Assembly: GCF_016718685.1 (NCBI RefSeq)
Contig: NZ_JADKCX010000102.1
Location: 1-38,675 of the forward strand
Length of the DNA: 38,675 bases
Source of the DNA: Haliscomenobacter sp.
GTDB lineage: Bacteria > Bacteroidota > Bacteroidia > Chitinophagales > Saprospiraceae
Direction: 5' to 3'
Positions within the stretch are counted from its first letter, which is position 1; every line of letters begins with the position of its first letter. The translations under genes were made by a program, and so were the position numbers. The notes under the pieces were generated by a model. It was not told the DNA's origin. It did no database searches and worked only from the letters and a program-made list of their open reading frames with translations. This document shows, piece after piece, positions 9,901 to 15,690 of the stretch.

Positions 9901-10388
9901 TGATTGTAGGTAACCGTTTCCAGGGCACAATTGTCGGTGATGCTAACAACAGAAGAATCAGGTATGGGATCTTTACACCCCAGGATTAATGAATCGGCAA
10001 TAGTTGAAACAATGCGTGGCGCTACAATATCTTGAACGATAAAAACATACGTATCATTGGAGACCACCCCTCCGCCGGAATTGGTTACGCGAAAGGTCAG
10101 GCGCAAGGTATCTGTGCAGGGACCAGAAAATACCAATGCTTCGGGAGGCATCGGAGTAATGGCCACAGTATGGCCGTTCAACTGCGCAGGCAAGACCACC
10201 TGCAATTGTAAGGTATTGAACCAGGTGCTGTACGCTGTATCTACATCCTCACACGCCACGATGGTCGTATCTCCAACCATTCGAAATGAGGGATGACTGA
10301 TTGCAATTTTTGCTGTTTTGCCCTGCAAAAAAGTTATGTTCAGCAGGCACAGCGCCAATATTGGAATGGAGTAAACCAATTGCTTCAT
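3990..10388 (-). CDS. Giant modular adhesin with gliding-type T9SS C-terminal domain
   Basis: Predicted cell-surface protein of 2132 residues exported by Sec and then by T9SS. After the signal peptide come HYR-type modules (about 90-930), recognisable by repeated DNC and D.CGN motifs and VxDxxxP linkers. A non-HYR insert of about 145 residues (about 624-768) splits one of them. Next is a run of Ig/PKD-like modules (about 930-1690), each with a variant of WxGPNGY near the start and GxYSV at the end. Then come three AGTD modules (about 1696-1960), one cadherin-like module (INVLLNDT, 1965-2045), and a C-terminal domain with PNNDLVNDVF, IFNRWGDEVY and LPADTYFYLVDFG, ending in VIVR. That last part is the gliding motility-associated sorting domain. 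Cysteines are frequent, suggesting disulfides. The 6.4-kb frame is unbroken despite many indels elsewhere in the window. First gene of the operon with PorP and the OmpA protein; SprB-like in role by context, not by clear homology. Confidence 0.92.
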   Translation of the reverse strand: MKQLVYSIPILALCLLNITFLQGKTAKIAISHPSFRMVGDTTIVACEDVDTAYSTWFNTLQLQVVLPAQLNGHTVAITPMPPEALVFSGPCTDTLRLTFRVTNSGGGVVSNDTYVFIVQDIVAPRIVSTIADSLILGCKDPIPDSSVVSITDNCALETVTYNQTEQGSGNCIYRRKFIRTWVAIDACGNRSNYRQVIILTDDDAPAFEQFPNDTTIACDGSFVPELLGVPILKDNCDPSPVLSFTDEVVFTGDPNCKKTYELQRLWKSEDVCGNSAVRRQIIEVIDNVKPSFTPPRDTLIDCRFGDDPQFSGKPSKLQDNCNSLTEANLSYSDVLQNGACDNNYIVLRTWRLSDSCGNFITHQQRIEVVDRSAPEITRAPINLILNCDATLDAETRFNSWINTLGNALAVDNCTTPASALRWILQDAVTGGAVTFPILRCLTGDSIILERRVRFIVEDECGNRDTAIAVFQVIDDQAPELSNCPIDVELNTDPGQCTVNYTLQAPQVDEVCALAAPNDEDLLYGYTINNGPLKPVAGFVPVQVTLNIGANLITYYVQDCAGNIDSCSYTVTVRDRERPEIVCPPDFELILAQGACVAPLTLPRPAAMDNCSLAGSYSRTLPLDSAAAFLTYTFTAALNSYIAGGKTLLFDGVAPNATGDADIIVNYKGDFDSPNAILEVFGENGRFLGSSNPGDASCSQAGQLNVKISRDTFNRWAVDGIINLRVAPRRISTPSGQPGEGVNPCNPAAIVNDGDTDRKGYIFANLSYPSVLPTYFAQGATVISPTRMPLPPDSVRVQFALGETRVSYLIQDASGNADTCTFKVVVRDTELPVALCKATTLFINPSGLETEQVNASEIDAGSSDNCGMPTLTLSPSTFTCAQAGTVQNVTLTVTDRAGNVARCSTIVRIENERPAPAANSGLCGNDTLSLFANPPLANGGTVFTFRWMGPNGFTSNLRNPTIPKVSSRNAGSYSVEITGITGCKSTGTVEVSIEDLPVTPALLLTKENYCAEEDIVLSSSIAPSGSNVIYRWYKGEAPSGTLIGQTIVPSLTLRAPHAESQDNYYLSIESGGCESLPSAPKVIRIFKKPLAIPKTTSYSVCEGQPIVFGTEVAGPGITYQWTGPNGYNSTSQFPAAINAATAASSGVYSLVISRFGCASDQTFIPVSVLPRPQQPQLTYTGAVCEGGKITLRTNATASFYTWISPALEEFRTSVNSFDLNNVNSTQEGPWRLYVTNQECSSDRSQALEIVVFDRPQPKVSANPPNVCEGSRLELRVTPATPNASFQWSGPNGYSSVGTSVAIDNVRQANAGRYLLKVTNNEGCVGNDSVEVSVINSIRILNVSNNAPRCLAGPTDIILSANFFPLDDGNFRYSWTGPNGYAANTAQAIIPNATQANNGNYSVVITTAGACTSEVVSTLVNVSDPPLTPSIPKLSETTVQPLCVGGAITLCTNAYQGSTVTYNWITPNKGVILSSNPCLTIPQTTADDSGIYSVFVSIDGCNSRESGEVLLQITPKPSISASTSGPVCQGLPIELKSTFIPGAQYNWSGPNFSSSQANPVIPEADSAQHAGNYSVFATLNGCKSEIMTTKVEVLPGARRPSLVANSPVCISGTDTRLRLSLRPGTATPGAVYTWSGPNSIVLGNSSTTDFDVTDFSNYAEGINTFTVSAKLGVCNSLVSEPFPISFSKIPPGQAFAGTDQLICEKNSITLSAQAPALGTGVWSLAEGDTTGVRIVGPTSATTLVNGLKGGQNYTFRWSLSNGACLNYGNDDVKITVNKADTAFAGTDILACFSREIKLGARASNSAAGRWTQSEVQGLLGVTILDPSSPQTGVTGMQPGNLYAFSWTLQAGGCGNISDEVLVLISDPGPFAGMDNSVCNTEPVTQLNADTPTDGSRGRWTSLTQGVTIPNPDDPKAQARNLSIGTNVFVWEVDNGICGRDSRDTVVVTYKRSPKAVNDEVNGNFGVELPINVLLNDTVPANTQVTIIRAPFNGILTTKGNGLFSFLPRTNFVGEDKFLYELCSAGCACSQAEVSIEIGSGSDEVCKIPSVITPNNDLVNDVFTVPCLLDATAYPESQVIIFNRWGDEVYRSGKPYKNTWSGTYNGEDLPADTYFYLVDFGKGEKPKNGFLVIVR

Positions 10389-10591
10389 ACCAAAACGGAA
10401 GTTATGCGTTTTACGGACACCATAAGGATCTTGAACGCAGTGATTACAATATAGGCAAAACGGTGGGATTCCTTCCGGTTCAGGGTAGAACGAATAATAT
10501 TCTGTTGGACAAAGTACATTTGGTCCATGAGATGTAATCGGTTTTTGGTCAATGCCATTTTAGGTTGCCCTAAAATAGCGTAATATTTTAC

Positions 10592-10699
10592 TTGAAGAGT
10601 TTAGGTCGAAAGTTGAAGGTTGAGAAGTTGGGGCTGCCGCCAGAGCGGAGCCGAGGTGCCCAATCTCTTCAACTTTTCAACCCTAAACTCTTCAACTCA
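10592..10699. repeat. Long imperfect palindrome overlapping the gltX stop
   Basis: Two arms of about 42 nt (10592-10634 and 10658-10699) form an imperfect inverted repeat around a GC-rich 23-nt loop. Both arms are iterations of a GTTGAAGA / GTTGAAAA-type word with a shared AGAGTTTAGG segment. The TGA stop of gltX (complement of 10692-10694) is inside the right arm. Apart from this, the 300 nt between gltX and the adhesin start (10388) show no gene; I found no convincing promoter for the adhesin there. Confidence 0.75.
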
Positions 10700-12212
10700 C
10701 TTTATCAAACAAATCAAAAGCTCTTTCCAATCTTCTTCGGCTTTCGGCTTTGCCTAAAAGGGCCATCATGTCAAACACTGCCGGCCCCTTCATAGTACCC
10801 GTCAGGCCAACGCGCAAAATGGGCAGTACATCACCAAATTTCAAGCCAGCGTTAGCCGTAAATGCCTCTACACAACCCTGCACACTTGTTGCGGTGTAAT
10901 CACTTAATGCCTCTAATTGCTCCACAAGGGGGGCAAAAATGGCCCGACTACCCTCAGCTTTCCATTTTTTGCGAATGGTCGCCTCATCAAAAACGGTAAA
11001 ATCTTCAAAGAAGTACGCGCCATTCGTCCAGAAATCGGGGAAAAGAATCACACGTTCTTTCATCATGCCTACAAAACTGCGCAGAAAGTCCTCCGCAGGT
11101 TGATGGCCATGTGCTTCGATGATCGGACGAACGGTTTTTGCCAAGTCTGCATCCGGAGTCGCCATGATGTATTGCTGATTGAACCACTTGGCTTTGTCAA
11201 AATCAAAACGGGCACCCGATTTGCCGATTTTCTCCACCGTAAAGGCTTCGGCAAGCTCGTCCATGCTGAAGATCTCTTGCTCTGTACCGGGATTCCAACC
11301 CATAAAAGCCATAAAGTTGACCATCGCCCGAGGATCAAATCCAAACTCTCTGAATCCGATAAAAGAATCTTCCGGGGTTTCACCATTCCAGGAAATGGGA
11401 AAAACGGGAATACCCAAACGAAATCCGTCCCGTTTGCTCAATTTGCCTTTGCCATCGGGTTTGAGAATCAAAGGCAAATGGGCAAAGCGGGGCATGTCTG
11501 TTTCCCAGCCAAATGCGCGGTACAACAACACGTGATGGGCGGTACTGGGCAACCATTCTTCACCCCGAATGACGTGGGTAATTTTCATCAAGCGGTCATC
11601 GATGACGTTGGCGAGGTGATAAGTGGGCATGCCGTCGCCCTTCAGCATCACCTTATCATCTAGTTCGTTGCTTTGAAAAGAGACTTCGTCGCGGACTAAA
11701 TCCTGAATGAGGATGCTTTGATCTTCGGGTACTTTTAAGCGGATGACATAGGGTTCTTCGGCATTCAGCCGGCGCTTGACCTCCTCAGCACTAAGGGTAA
11801 GACTGTTTTTTAGTTTGAGGCGGGTCTTGCTATCGTATTTAAAGTTTTCGTCGGCCTTACGCACGGCATCGAGTTCTTCGGGGGTGTCAAATGCGTAGTA
11901 GCCATGGCCACTGTCCACCAATTGCTGGGCATATTCCAGGTAAATTTCTTTGCGGTCAGATTGCCGATAGGGGCCGTATGCTCCACCAAATCCGGGGCCT
12001 TCCATGGGGACAATGCCCGCCCAACGCAAGGATTCAATGATGTATGCTTCGGCACCGGGTACATAACGGGTTTGATCCGTATCCTCGATGCGCAGAATAA
12101 ATGTCCCGCCAATTTTTTTGGCCAAAAGGTAGTTGTATAAAGCCGTACGGATACCTCCAATGTGCAGGGCTCCGGTTGGGCTAGGGGCAAAACGAACGCG
12201 AATATTTTCCAT
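10692..12212 (-). CDS. gltX: Glutamyl-tRNA synthetase
   Basis: Class I aminoacyl-tRNA synthetase that charges tRNA-Glu with glutamate in the cytoplasm; 506 residues, normal for the family. The N-terminus IRVRFAPSPTGALHIGGIR contains the HIGH-type motif (HIGG, residues 17-20). The second signature KLSKRDG is near residue 257, and the tRNA-binding helical domain follows. The catalytic domain motifs RIEDTDQTRY and GMPTYHLANVIDD are intact. I cannot tell from sequence alone whether it also charges tRNA-Gln. It reads alone on the minus strand; the terminal codons lie inside a palindrome. About 120 nt upstream are two overlapping TAnnTTTG boxes. Confidence 0.97.
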   Translation of the reverse strand: MENIRVRFAPSPTGALHIGGIRTALYNYLLAKKIGGTFILRIEDTDQTRYVPGAEAYIIESLRWAGIVPMEGPGFGGAYGPYRQSDRKEIYLEYAQQLVDSGHGYYAFDTPEELDAVRKADENFKYDSKTRLKLKNSLTLSAEEVKRRLNAEEPYVIRLKVPEDQSILIQDLVRDEVSFQSNELDDKVMLKGDGMPTYHLANVIDDRLMKITHVIRGEEWLPSTAHHVLLYRAFGWETDMPRFAHLPLILKPDGKGKLSKRDGFRLGIPVFPISWNGETPEDSFIGFREFGFDPRAMVNFMAFMGWNPGTEQEIFSMDELAEAFTVEKIGKSGARFDFDKAKWFNQQYIMATPDADLAKTVRPIIEAHGHQPAEDFLRSFVGMMKERVILFPDFWTNGAYFFEDFTVFDEATIRKKWKAEGSRAIFAPLVEQLEALSDYTATSVQGCVEAFTANAGLKFGDVLPILRVGLTGTMKGPAVFDMMALLGKAESRRRLERAFDLFDKVS

Positions 12213-12328
12213 GAAAAGTGAGCGATAGTATTATTTTCAAAAAATTCTGAAAAAAAATGCGCTTCAGGGCAGCCCATTTTCGATTTATTGCGTTATACAG
12301 AAAACAGTGCTTGCGCATTTTAGGTCTA

Positions 12329-12344
12329 CAAAAGTACAAATTTA
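12329..12344 (-). promoter_or_regulatory. Two adjacent -7 boxes upstream of gltX
   Basis: On the minus strand TAAATTTG (12337-12344) is directly followed by TACTTTTG (12329-12336), both perfect matches to the Bacteroidota -7 consensus TAnnTTTG. The only upstream TTG (12360-12362) sits 15 or 23 nt away, off the usual 19-21 nt. If used, the gltX leader would be about 110 nt. Confidence 0.4.
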
Positions 12345-12479
12345 AGTGGGTCTGGTATGCAACTGTTGAGTATTTCATTGCTCAGCGATAGACAAACACC
12401 GTTTTAGCATCATTTTTATCCCGTGAACATTGGTGTTGTTGCACATGTATGGCAACGACCCTAAAAAATCAACACTTAT

Positions 12480-13132
12480 GTATTTGATCAAAACTCCCCA
12501 TTTTATCCAAAACCTGTTTCCCCACTTCACTTGGCGGATACCTACCGAAGAGAAACAAATCTTCCTCACTTTTGACGATGGCCCTATTCCTGAAGTTACA
12601 CCTTGGGTATTGGAGCAATTGGAAAAATACAATGCCAAAGCGACATTCTTCTGTGTGGGGGACAACATTCAGCAAGAATCCCGAGATTTTCCAGCAAGTG
12701 AAAAACGCTGGACATGCCATCGGTAACCATACCATGAATCACCTCAATGGTTGGGTTTCCGAAAACCTGACCTACTTTCACAACATTCGACAAGGTGCCA
12801 GACAAGCCAAGTCCGTGCTTTTTCGCCCGCCATATGGCCGCATTACACCCAAACAAACCCAGTTTTTGTTGCGGCATTACCGCATCGTGATGTGGGATGT
12901 ACTGAGTGGAGATTTTGACAATACCAATTCTCCAGAGCAAGTACTTCGCAACGTGGTGCAAAACGCCGGACCAGGTTCGATCGTGGTATTTCATGACAGC
13001 ATCAAGTCACAAGAGCGCCTCGAATATGCGCTTCCCAGAATGTTGGAACATTTTACTTCCGAGGGATATACTTTTGATAGCCTTAATGCCCAGGAGATGT
13101 TTGAAACAGAGTTGATACACAAGCGGGCATAA
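12480..13132 (+). CDS. Polysaccharide deacetylase (NodB/CE4), frameshifted
   Basis: Carbohydrate esterase family 4 protein that removes N- or O-acetyl groups from a polysaccharide or peptidoglycan. The N-terminal part (frame of 12480) carries motif 1, TFDDGPIPEVTP. The C-terminal part, in the next frame, carries the metal-site motif HTMNH, then RPPYGR, WDVLSGDFD and VVFHDS. The frame is lost at about 12673: GDNIQ reads on to KNPEIFQQVKNAGHAIGNHT if one C is removed. Joined, the product is about 217 residues, the usual size for a single-domain NodB protein, with every catalytic motif present, so I treat it as one gene with a one-base insertion. The start at MYLIKTPHFIQ is preferred over a Met at 12430, which only adds unrelated residues. 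Whether the extra base is real (pseudogene) or an assembly error cannot be told here. Confidence 0.85.
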
Positions 13133-13167
13133 TTTTCATTCAATTGGAATGCTTGATTTATATTTAC

Positions 13168-13197
13168 AAAAAAGCCGTGGGGGTTCTCTGCGGCTTT
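13168..13197 (-). terminator. Terminator of the LytTR-DtxR operon
   Basis: Stem AAAGCCG / CGGCTTT (13171-13177 with 13191-13197) around a 13-nt loop. On the minus strand the stem runs into six T residues (13173-13168), about 80 nt past the dtxR-type stop. The plus strand has only three Ts after the stem, so it fits the minus-strand operon better than the convergent deacetylase gene. Confidence 0.65.
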
Positions 13198-13274
13198 AGC
13201 ATGTTTTGGGGTTTATGTTTCGCGCTACAAATGGCCAGAATTTTCGCCTGCGAACCAGAAACCCAAATACATGC

Positions 13275-13949
13275 TTATGCTTTTTGTTGTTTTTGCACCA
13301 GCAAATGTTCACTTACCTTGCGCGAGAGGGTTTCTTCTCCCTCGTTTTTTAGGCGAACTTTCATTGATCCATCGTATTCATGGTAATCCAGGATTTCAAG
13401 TTGAGCACCCAAACCCAGCTGAAGTCGGTCCAAATACTGCAAAAAAGTGGGTGCGTGGTCTTGTACCCCTACTACAATTACTTTGTCTCCTACTTTTGAT
13501 TCGGCCAAAGGTGCCTGTTTCCTAAAAGTAAAATTACCATCTGCATCTGGAATGGGATCTCCATGAGGGTCAAATTTGGGGTAGGCCAAATAGGTATCCA
13601 AACGTTTGACCAATTCCTCGGATTTGATGTGTTCCAATTGCTCAGCAATGTCATGCACTTCATCCCAGGAAAAGCGCAATTTTTCAACCAAAAAAACCTC
13701 CCAAAGGCGGTGTTTGCGAATGAGTTCGGTAGCAATGCGCAGGCCTTCTGCGGTGAGGCTTACTCCTCGGCGGCTTTCGTATAGCACCAAACTTTTTTCA
13801 TTGAGCCGCTTGATCATGTCGGTTACCGAAGCTGCGCTGGTATTCATGTCGGCCGCAATGGCATTGGTGCTTGCCTTGGCGCCGCTTTGTTCTGAAATTT
13901 TATAAATTGCTTTAAGGTAATTTTCCTCTGTTTGTGAGATGTTATCCAT
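13275..13949 (-). CDS. DtxR/MntR-family metal-dependent regulator
   Basis: DNA-binding repressor of the DtxR family, 224 residues, normally controlling manganese or iron transport in response to metal binding. Visible parts: winged helix-turn-helix at 1-70 (SQTEENYLKAIYKI, then AADMNTSAASVTDMIKRL); a metal-binding and dimerisation domain at about 70-140 with the characteristic HRLWEVFLVEKL, WDEVHDIAEQLEHI and DPHGDPIP; and a C-terminal FeoA/SH3-like domain (about 150-215, KVGDKVIVVGVQDHAPTFLQYL). Which metal it senses is not decidable here. It starts 2 nt after the stop of the LytTR response regulator, so the two are almost certainly co-transcribed, an unusual partner for a DtxR protein. Confidence 0.92.
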   Translation of the reverse strand: MDNISQTEENYLKAIYKISEQSGAKASTNAIAADMNTSAASVTDMIKRLNEKSLVLYESRRGVSLTAEGLRIATELIRKHRLWEVFLVEKLRFSWDEVHDIAEQLEHIKSEELVKRLDTYLAYPKFDPHGDPIPDADGNFTFRKQAPLAESKVGDKVIVVGVQDHAPTFLQYLDRLQLGLGAQLEILDYHEYDGSMKVRLKNEGEETLSRKVSEHLLVQKQQKA

Positions 13950-13951
13950 GT

Positions 13952-14644
13952 TTATAGAAAATTGAGCCGATTCAGTAGCCCTTGTTTATGGCTTCTGCTA
14001 ATTGGGATGACGGTCTCTGCAATCACCAAGGTGTTTTCTTCGATGTCCTTGATTTTGTCCAAATTGATGATGTAAGAACGATGCACTTTGACAAATCGGG
14101 GATCTTTCATTTTGGAATCGATGCCTTTCATCGTACCATGAATGATGTGGCGTTTTCCGTTGGCTGTACGAATGGTGACGTAGTCCCCTAAATTTTCAAA
14201 GAAAAGAATATCGTCCAAACTGATGCGCACCAATTTGCCTTCCTCCCTAATGTAAACGTCCTTGGCTTCTTCTTTGTATTTTTGAATGCGTCGCTCTGCA
14301 TCCAGCACTTTTTCCATGGCCCGTTGAAAACGCAAAAAAGTGATGGGTTTTTTGAGGTAGTCAACCACCTGGTATTCGAAAGCTTCGTAGGCGTATTCCG
14401 TGCGGGCAGAAGTGATAATGATGTGGGGAAAACTGGATAAACGATCCATCAATTCAATCCCACTCAATCCAGGCATTTCTACATCCAAAAAAATGAGATC
14501 CACACGTTCATTGTTGAGAAACTGCAAAGCCTCTTCCGCAGAGGCGAAGCTGGCGGCAATTTCCAGGTTCTCGGCACGCTTGCAAAGATTCTCCATTGCG
14601 GTACGCGCCATCAGATCATCATCTACGATTAGACATTTGAGCAT
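13952..14644 (-). CDS. LytTR-family response regulator
   Basis: Two-component response regulator, 230 residues, with a receiver domain (1-120) and a LytTR DNA-binding domain (about 135-228). The acidic pocket DDD (8-10), the phospho-acceptor Asp54 in FLDVEMPG, Thr/Ser in ITSAR and Lys in YLKKP are all present. The LytTR part shows the usual LDDILFFENLGDYVTIRTANG and FVKVHRSYIINLDKI. In Bacteroidota the partner is usually a membrane histidine kinase of the LytS/YehU type; none is encoded nearby, so the signal is unknown. It is the first gene of an operon with a DtxR-family regulator and has a good -7 box about 47 nt upstream. Confidence 0.95.
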   Translation of the reverse strand: MLKCLIVDDDLMARTAMENLCKRAENLEIAASFASAEEALQFLNNERVDLIFLDVEMPGLSGIELMDRLSSFPHIIITSARTEYAYEAFEYQVVDYLKKPITFLRFQRAMEKVLDAERRIQKYKEEAKDVYIREEGKLVRISLDDILFFENLGDYVTIRTANGKRHIIHGTMKGIDSKMKDPRFVKVHRSYIINLDKIKDIEENTLVIAETVIPISRSHKQGLLNRLNFL

Positions 14645-14690
14645 GGGACTGTTGACTTAGGTGTACGAGTGCTTGTTGAACACTATGGCT

Positions 14691-14698
14691 CAAAGGTA
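14691..14698 (-). promoter_or_regulatory. -7 box of the LytTR-DtxR operon
   Basis: TACCTTTG on the minus strand, a perfect TAnnTTTG match, 47 nt before the LytTR start codon. I see no clear TTG at -33. Confidence 0.5.
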
Positions 14699-14756
14699 AT
14701 ATTAAAGGACTGGATGATGCTAATGGAAAGAACAATTGTGTACAACGGGATGCCCT

Positions 14757-14806
14757 AAAAAAAGTTGCCCACTTAAAACCGTCTCACCGGCCTGAAGTGG
14801 GGCAAC
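14757..14806 (-). terminator. Strong intrinsic terminator of the candidate ncRNA
   Basis: On the minus strand an 11-bp stem GTTGCCCCACTT / AAGTGGGCAAC (14795-14806 with 14764-14774, one bulged base) is followed by seven T residues (14763-14757). No coding sequence ends within 300 nt upstream on this strand. Confidence 0.85.
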
Positions 14807-14949
14807 CAAACTTCCTATTCCCAAAACCCTTGACAAAACACACGTGAAGTGTGCAAGTTGCCAAGAATATTTTTATGAAGACCAGCATCCTTGAAAGTTG
14901 GAGCTGTAAAATCAAAGTCGCTATTAAATCTCACAATTAAACTGTAAGT
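14757..14949 (-). ncRNA. Candidate structured non-coding RNA, about 193 nt
   Basis: A gene-free stretch (14645-15108) holds, on the minus strand, a perfect -7 box, about 190 nt without a meaningful ORF, and a strong intrinsic terminator. The predicted transcript folds as nested helices: an outer helix (14893-14901 with 14806-14814, 8 of 9 pairs including one G-T), a middle 7-bp helix (14859-14865 with 14829-14835) and an apical 5-bp helix (14849-14853 with 14839-14843). A large asymmetric internal loop (27 nt against 14 nt) lies between the outer and middle helices. A long hairpin with a big central bubble and a length near 190 nt recalls 6S RNA, but the ends do not form the usual closing stem, so identity is open. 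It is not tmRNA, RNase P or SRP RNA by their conserved motifs. Alternative: a 3' UTR of the membrane-protein gene ending at 15109. Confidence 0.5.
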
Positions 14950-14953
14950 AGGA

Positions 14954-14961
14954 CAAATATA
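14954..14961 (-). promoter_or_regulatory. -7 box of the candidate ncRNA
   Basis: TATATTTG on the minus strand, a perfect TAnnTTTG match. TTTC rather than TTTG is found near -33, so the promoter is half-supported. Predicted start of transcription is near 14949. Confidence 0.45.
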
Positions 14962-15108
14962 AACGTACATTCTGAAACCATCTACTTTTTTTAGGTTTTT
15001 GGGTGGATTTTTACGGCTTTTGGTAGGAAATTTAATTTTTTTGGAGACGTAAAAGTAAAGCTATAATTCAGTGATAGCAACATGATTAGCCGCAAAAAAT
15101 GCACACTT

Positions 15109-15468
15109 TTAGCTGATATCCCAAAAAGATCTGGGCCTGCGTAATACAACTGCCGCTATCCGAATGGTATGCACAAAATACACAATGGCCAAAGCAAGTA
15201 AAAATAGCCAAGCAGCTGAATTAATAAAGTACAATCCAATTGGCAACAGCAGTCCTACTAAAAAAAATGCCCATAAATACGCTTTGGCAGGTCGATAGGT
15301 ATGCCACAACCAAAGCTGTGCAGCACTCAGCATTTGCAATAAGACCAACACAATTAGTGCGATTTTTAATCCGACATGTAGTGGTTCGAGCGGTATTGCC
15401 AAAGCCAAAAGAACCATCAACGTACTCTGTACAAGCAAATCAAGCTTCATCCGCAAACGAGATACCAT
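15109..15468 (-). CDS. Small four-helix membrane protein of unknown function
   Basis: 119 residues with four predicted membrane spans: LLVQSTLMVLLALAIPL, VGLKIALIVLVLLQMLS, AYLWAFFLVGLLLPIGLYF and WLFLLALAIVYFVHTIR. The termini are positively charged (MVSRLRMK; RRPRSFWDIS), suggesting both ends are cytoplasmic. I recognise no family and see no polar or metal-binding residues in the helices that would hint at an activity. It is transcribed alone from the best promoter in the window, which overlaps a perfect palindrome. Coding is supported by the promoter position and the clean hydrophobic pattern. Confidence 0.75.
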   Translation of the reverse strand: MVSRLRMKLDLLVQSTLMVLLALAIPLEPLHVGLKIALIVLVLLQMLSAAQLWLWHTYRPAKAYLWAFFLVGLLLPIGLYFINSAAWLFLLALAIVYFVHTIRIAAVVLRRPRSFWDIS

Positions 15469-15491
15469 AGCTTTTCAGAATTGATTCAGTG

Positions 15492-15522
15492 CAAAGATAA
15501 GGGAAACCATCTTAATTTTCAA
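15492..15522 (-). promoter_or_regulatory. Complete TTG / TAnnTTTG promoter
   Basis: On the minus strand TTG (15520-15522), 20 nt, then TATCTTTG (15492-15499): both boxes perfect at near-ideal spacing. Predicted start is about 18 nt before the ATG of the small membrane protein at 15468. Confidence 0.75.
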
Positions 15523-15536
15523 TATTTTTTGAAAAT
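15515..15536. promoter_or_regulatory. Palindrome over the -33 box, possible operator
   Basis: ATTTTCAA (15515-15522) and TTGAAAAT (15529-15536) are perfect 8-bp arms around 6 nt. The left arm contains the -33 TTG of the promoter. A related half-site (ACTGAAAATT) follows at about 15537. A repressor could bind here; no candidate regulator is indicated. Confidence 0.4.
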
Positions 15537-15690
15537 ACTGAAAATTAATTTTTCAACTTGTATGACCATTATTCTGTTAATTACTTTATCTTGAATGCGC
15601 TGAAAGCTGCTTCCCAAATAACTTATAACAACTTTTGAAAATTTCTCCAATGAGTTGTTATTTATTCGTTAAATATTTGGCACAGAACCC

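Noticed and set aside
10917..11663. 248-residue plus-strand ORF opposite gltX
   Set aside because: Antisense shadow of a fully recognisable glutamyl-tRNA synthetase; no family features.
12430..12479. Upstream Met for the deacetylase
   Set aside because: The added residues (MVLLHMYGNDPKKST) are not family-like; MYLIKTPHFIQ is the usual N-terminus.
12213..12479. tRNA or other RNA gene between gltX and the deacetylase
   Set aside because: No cloverleaf arms or T-loop consensus; only tandem -7 boxes seen.
13144..13386. 80-residue plus-strand ORF after the deacetylase
   Set aside because: It runs through a terminator and antisense into the DtxR-family gene, has Cys/Phe-rich low-quality sequence and no promoter.
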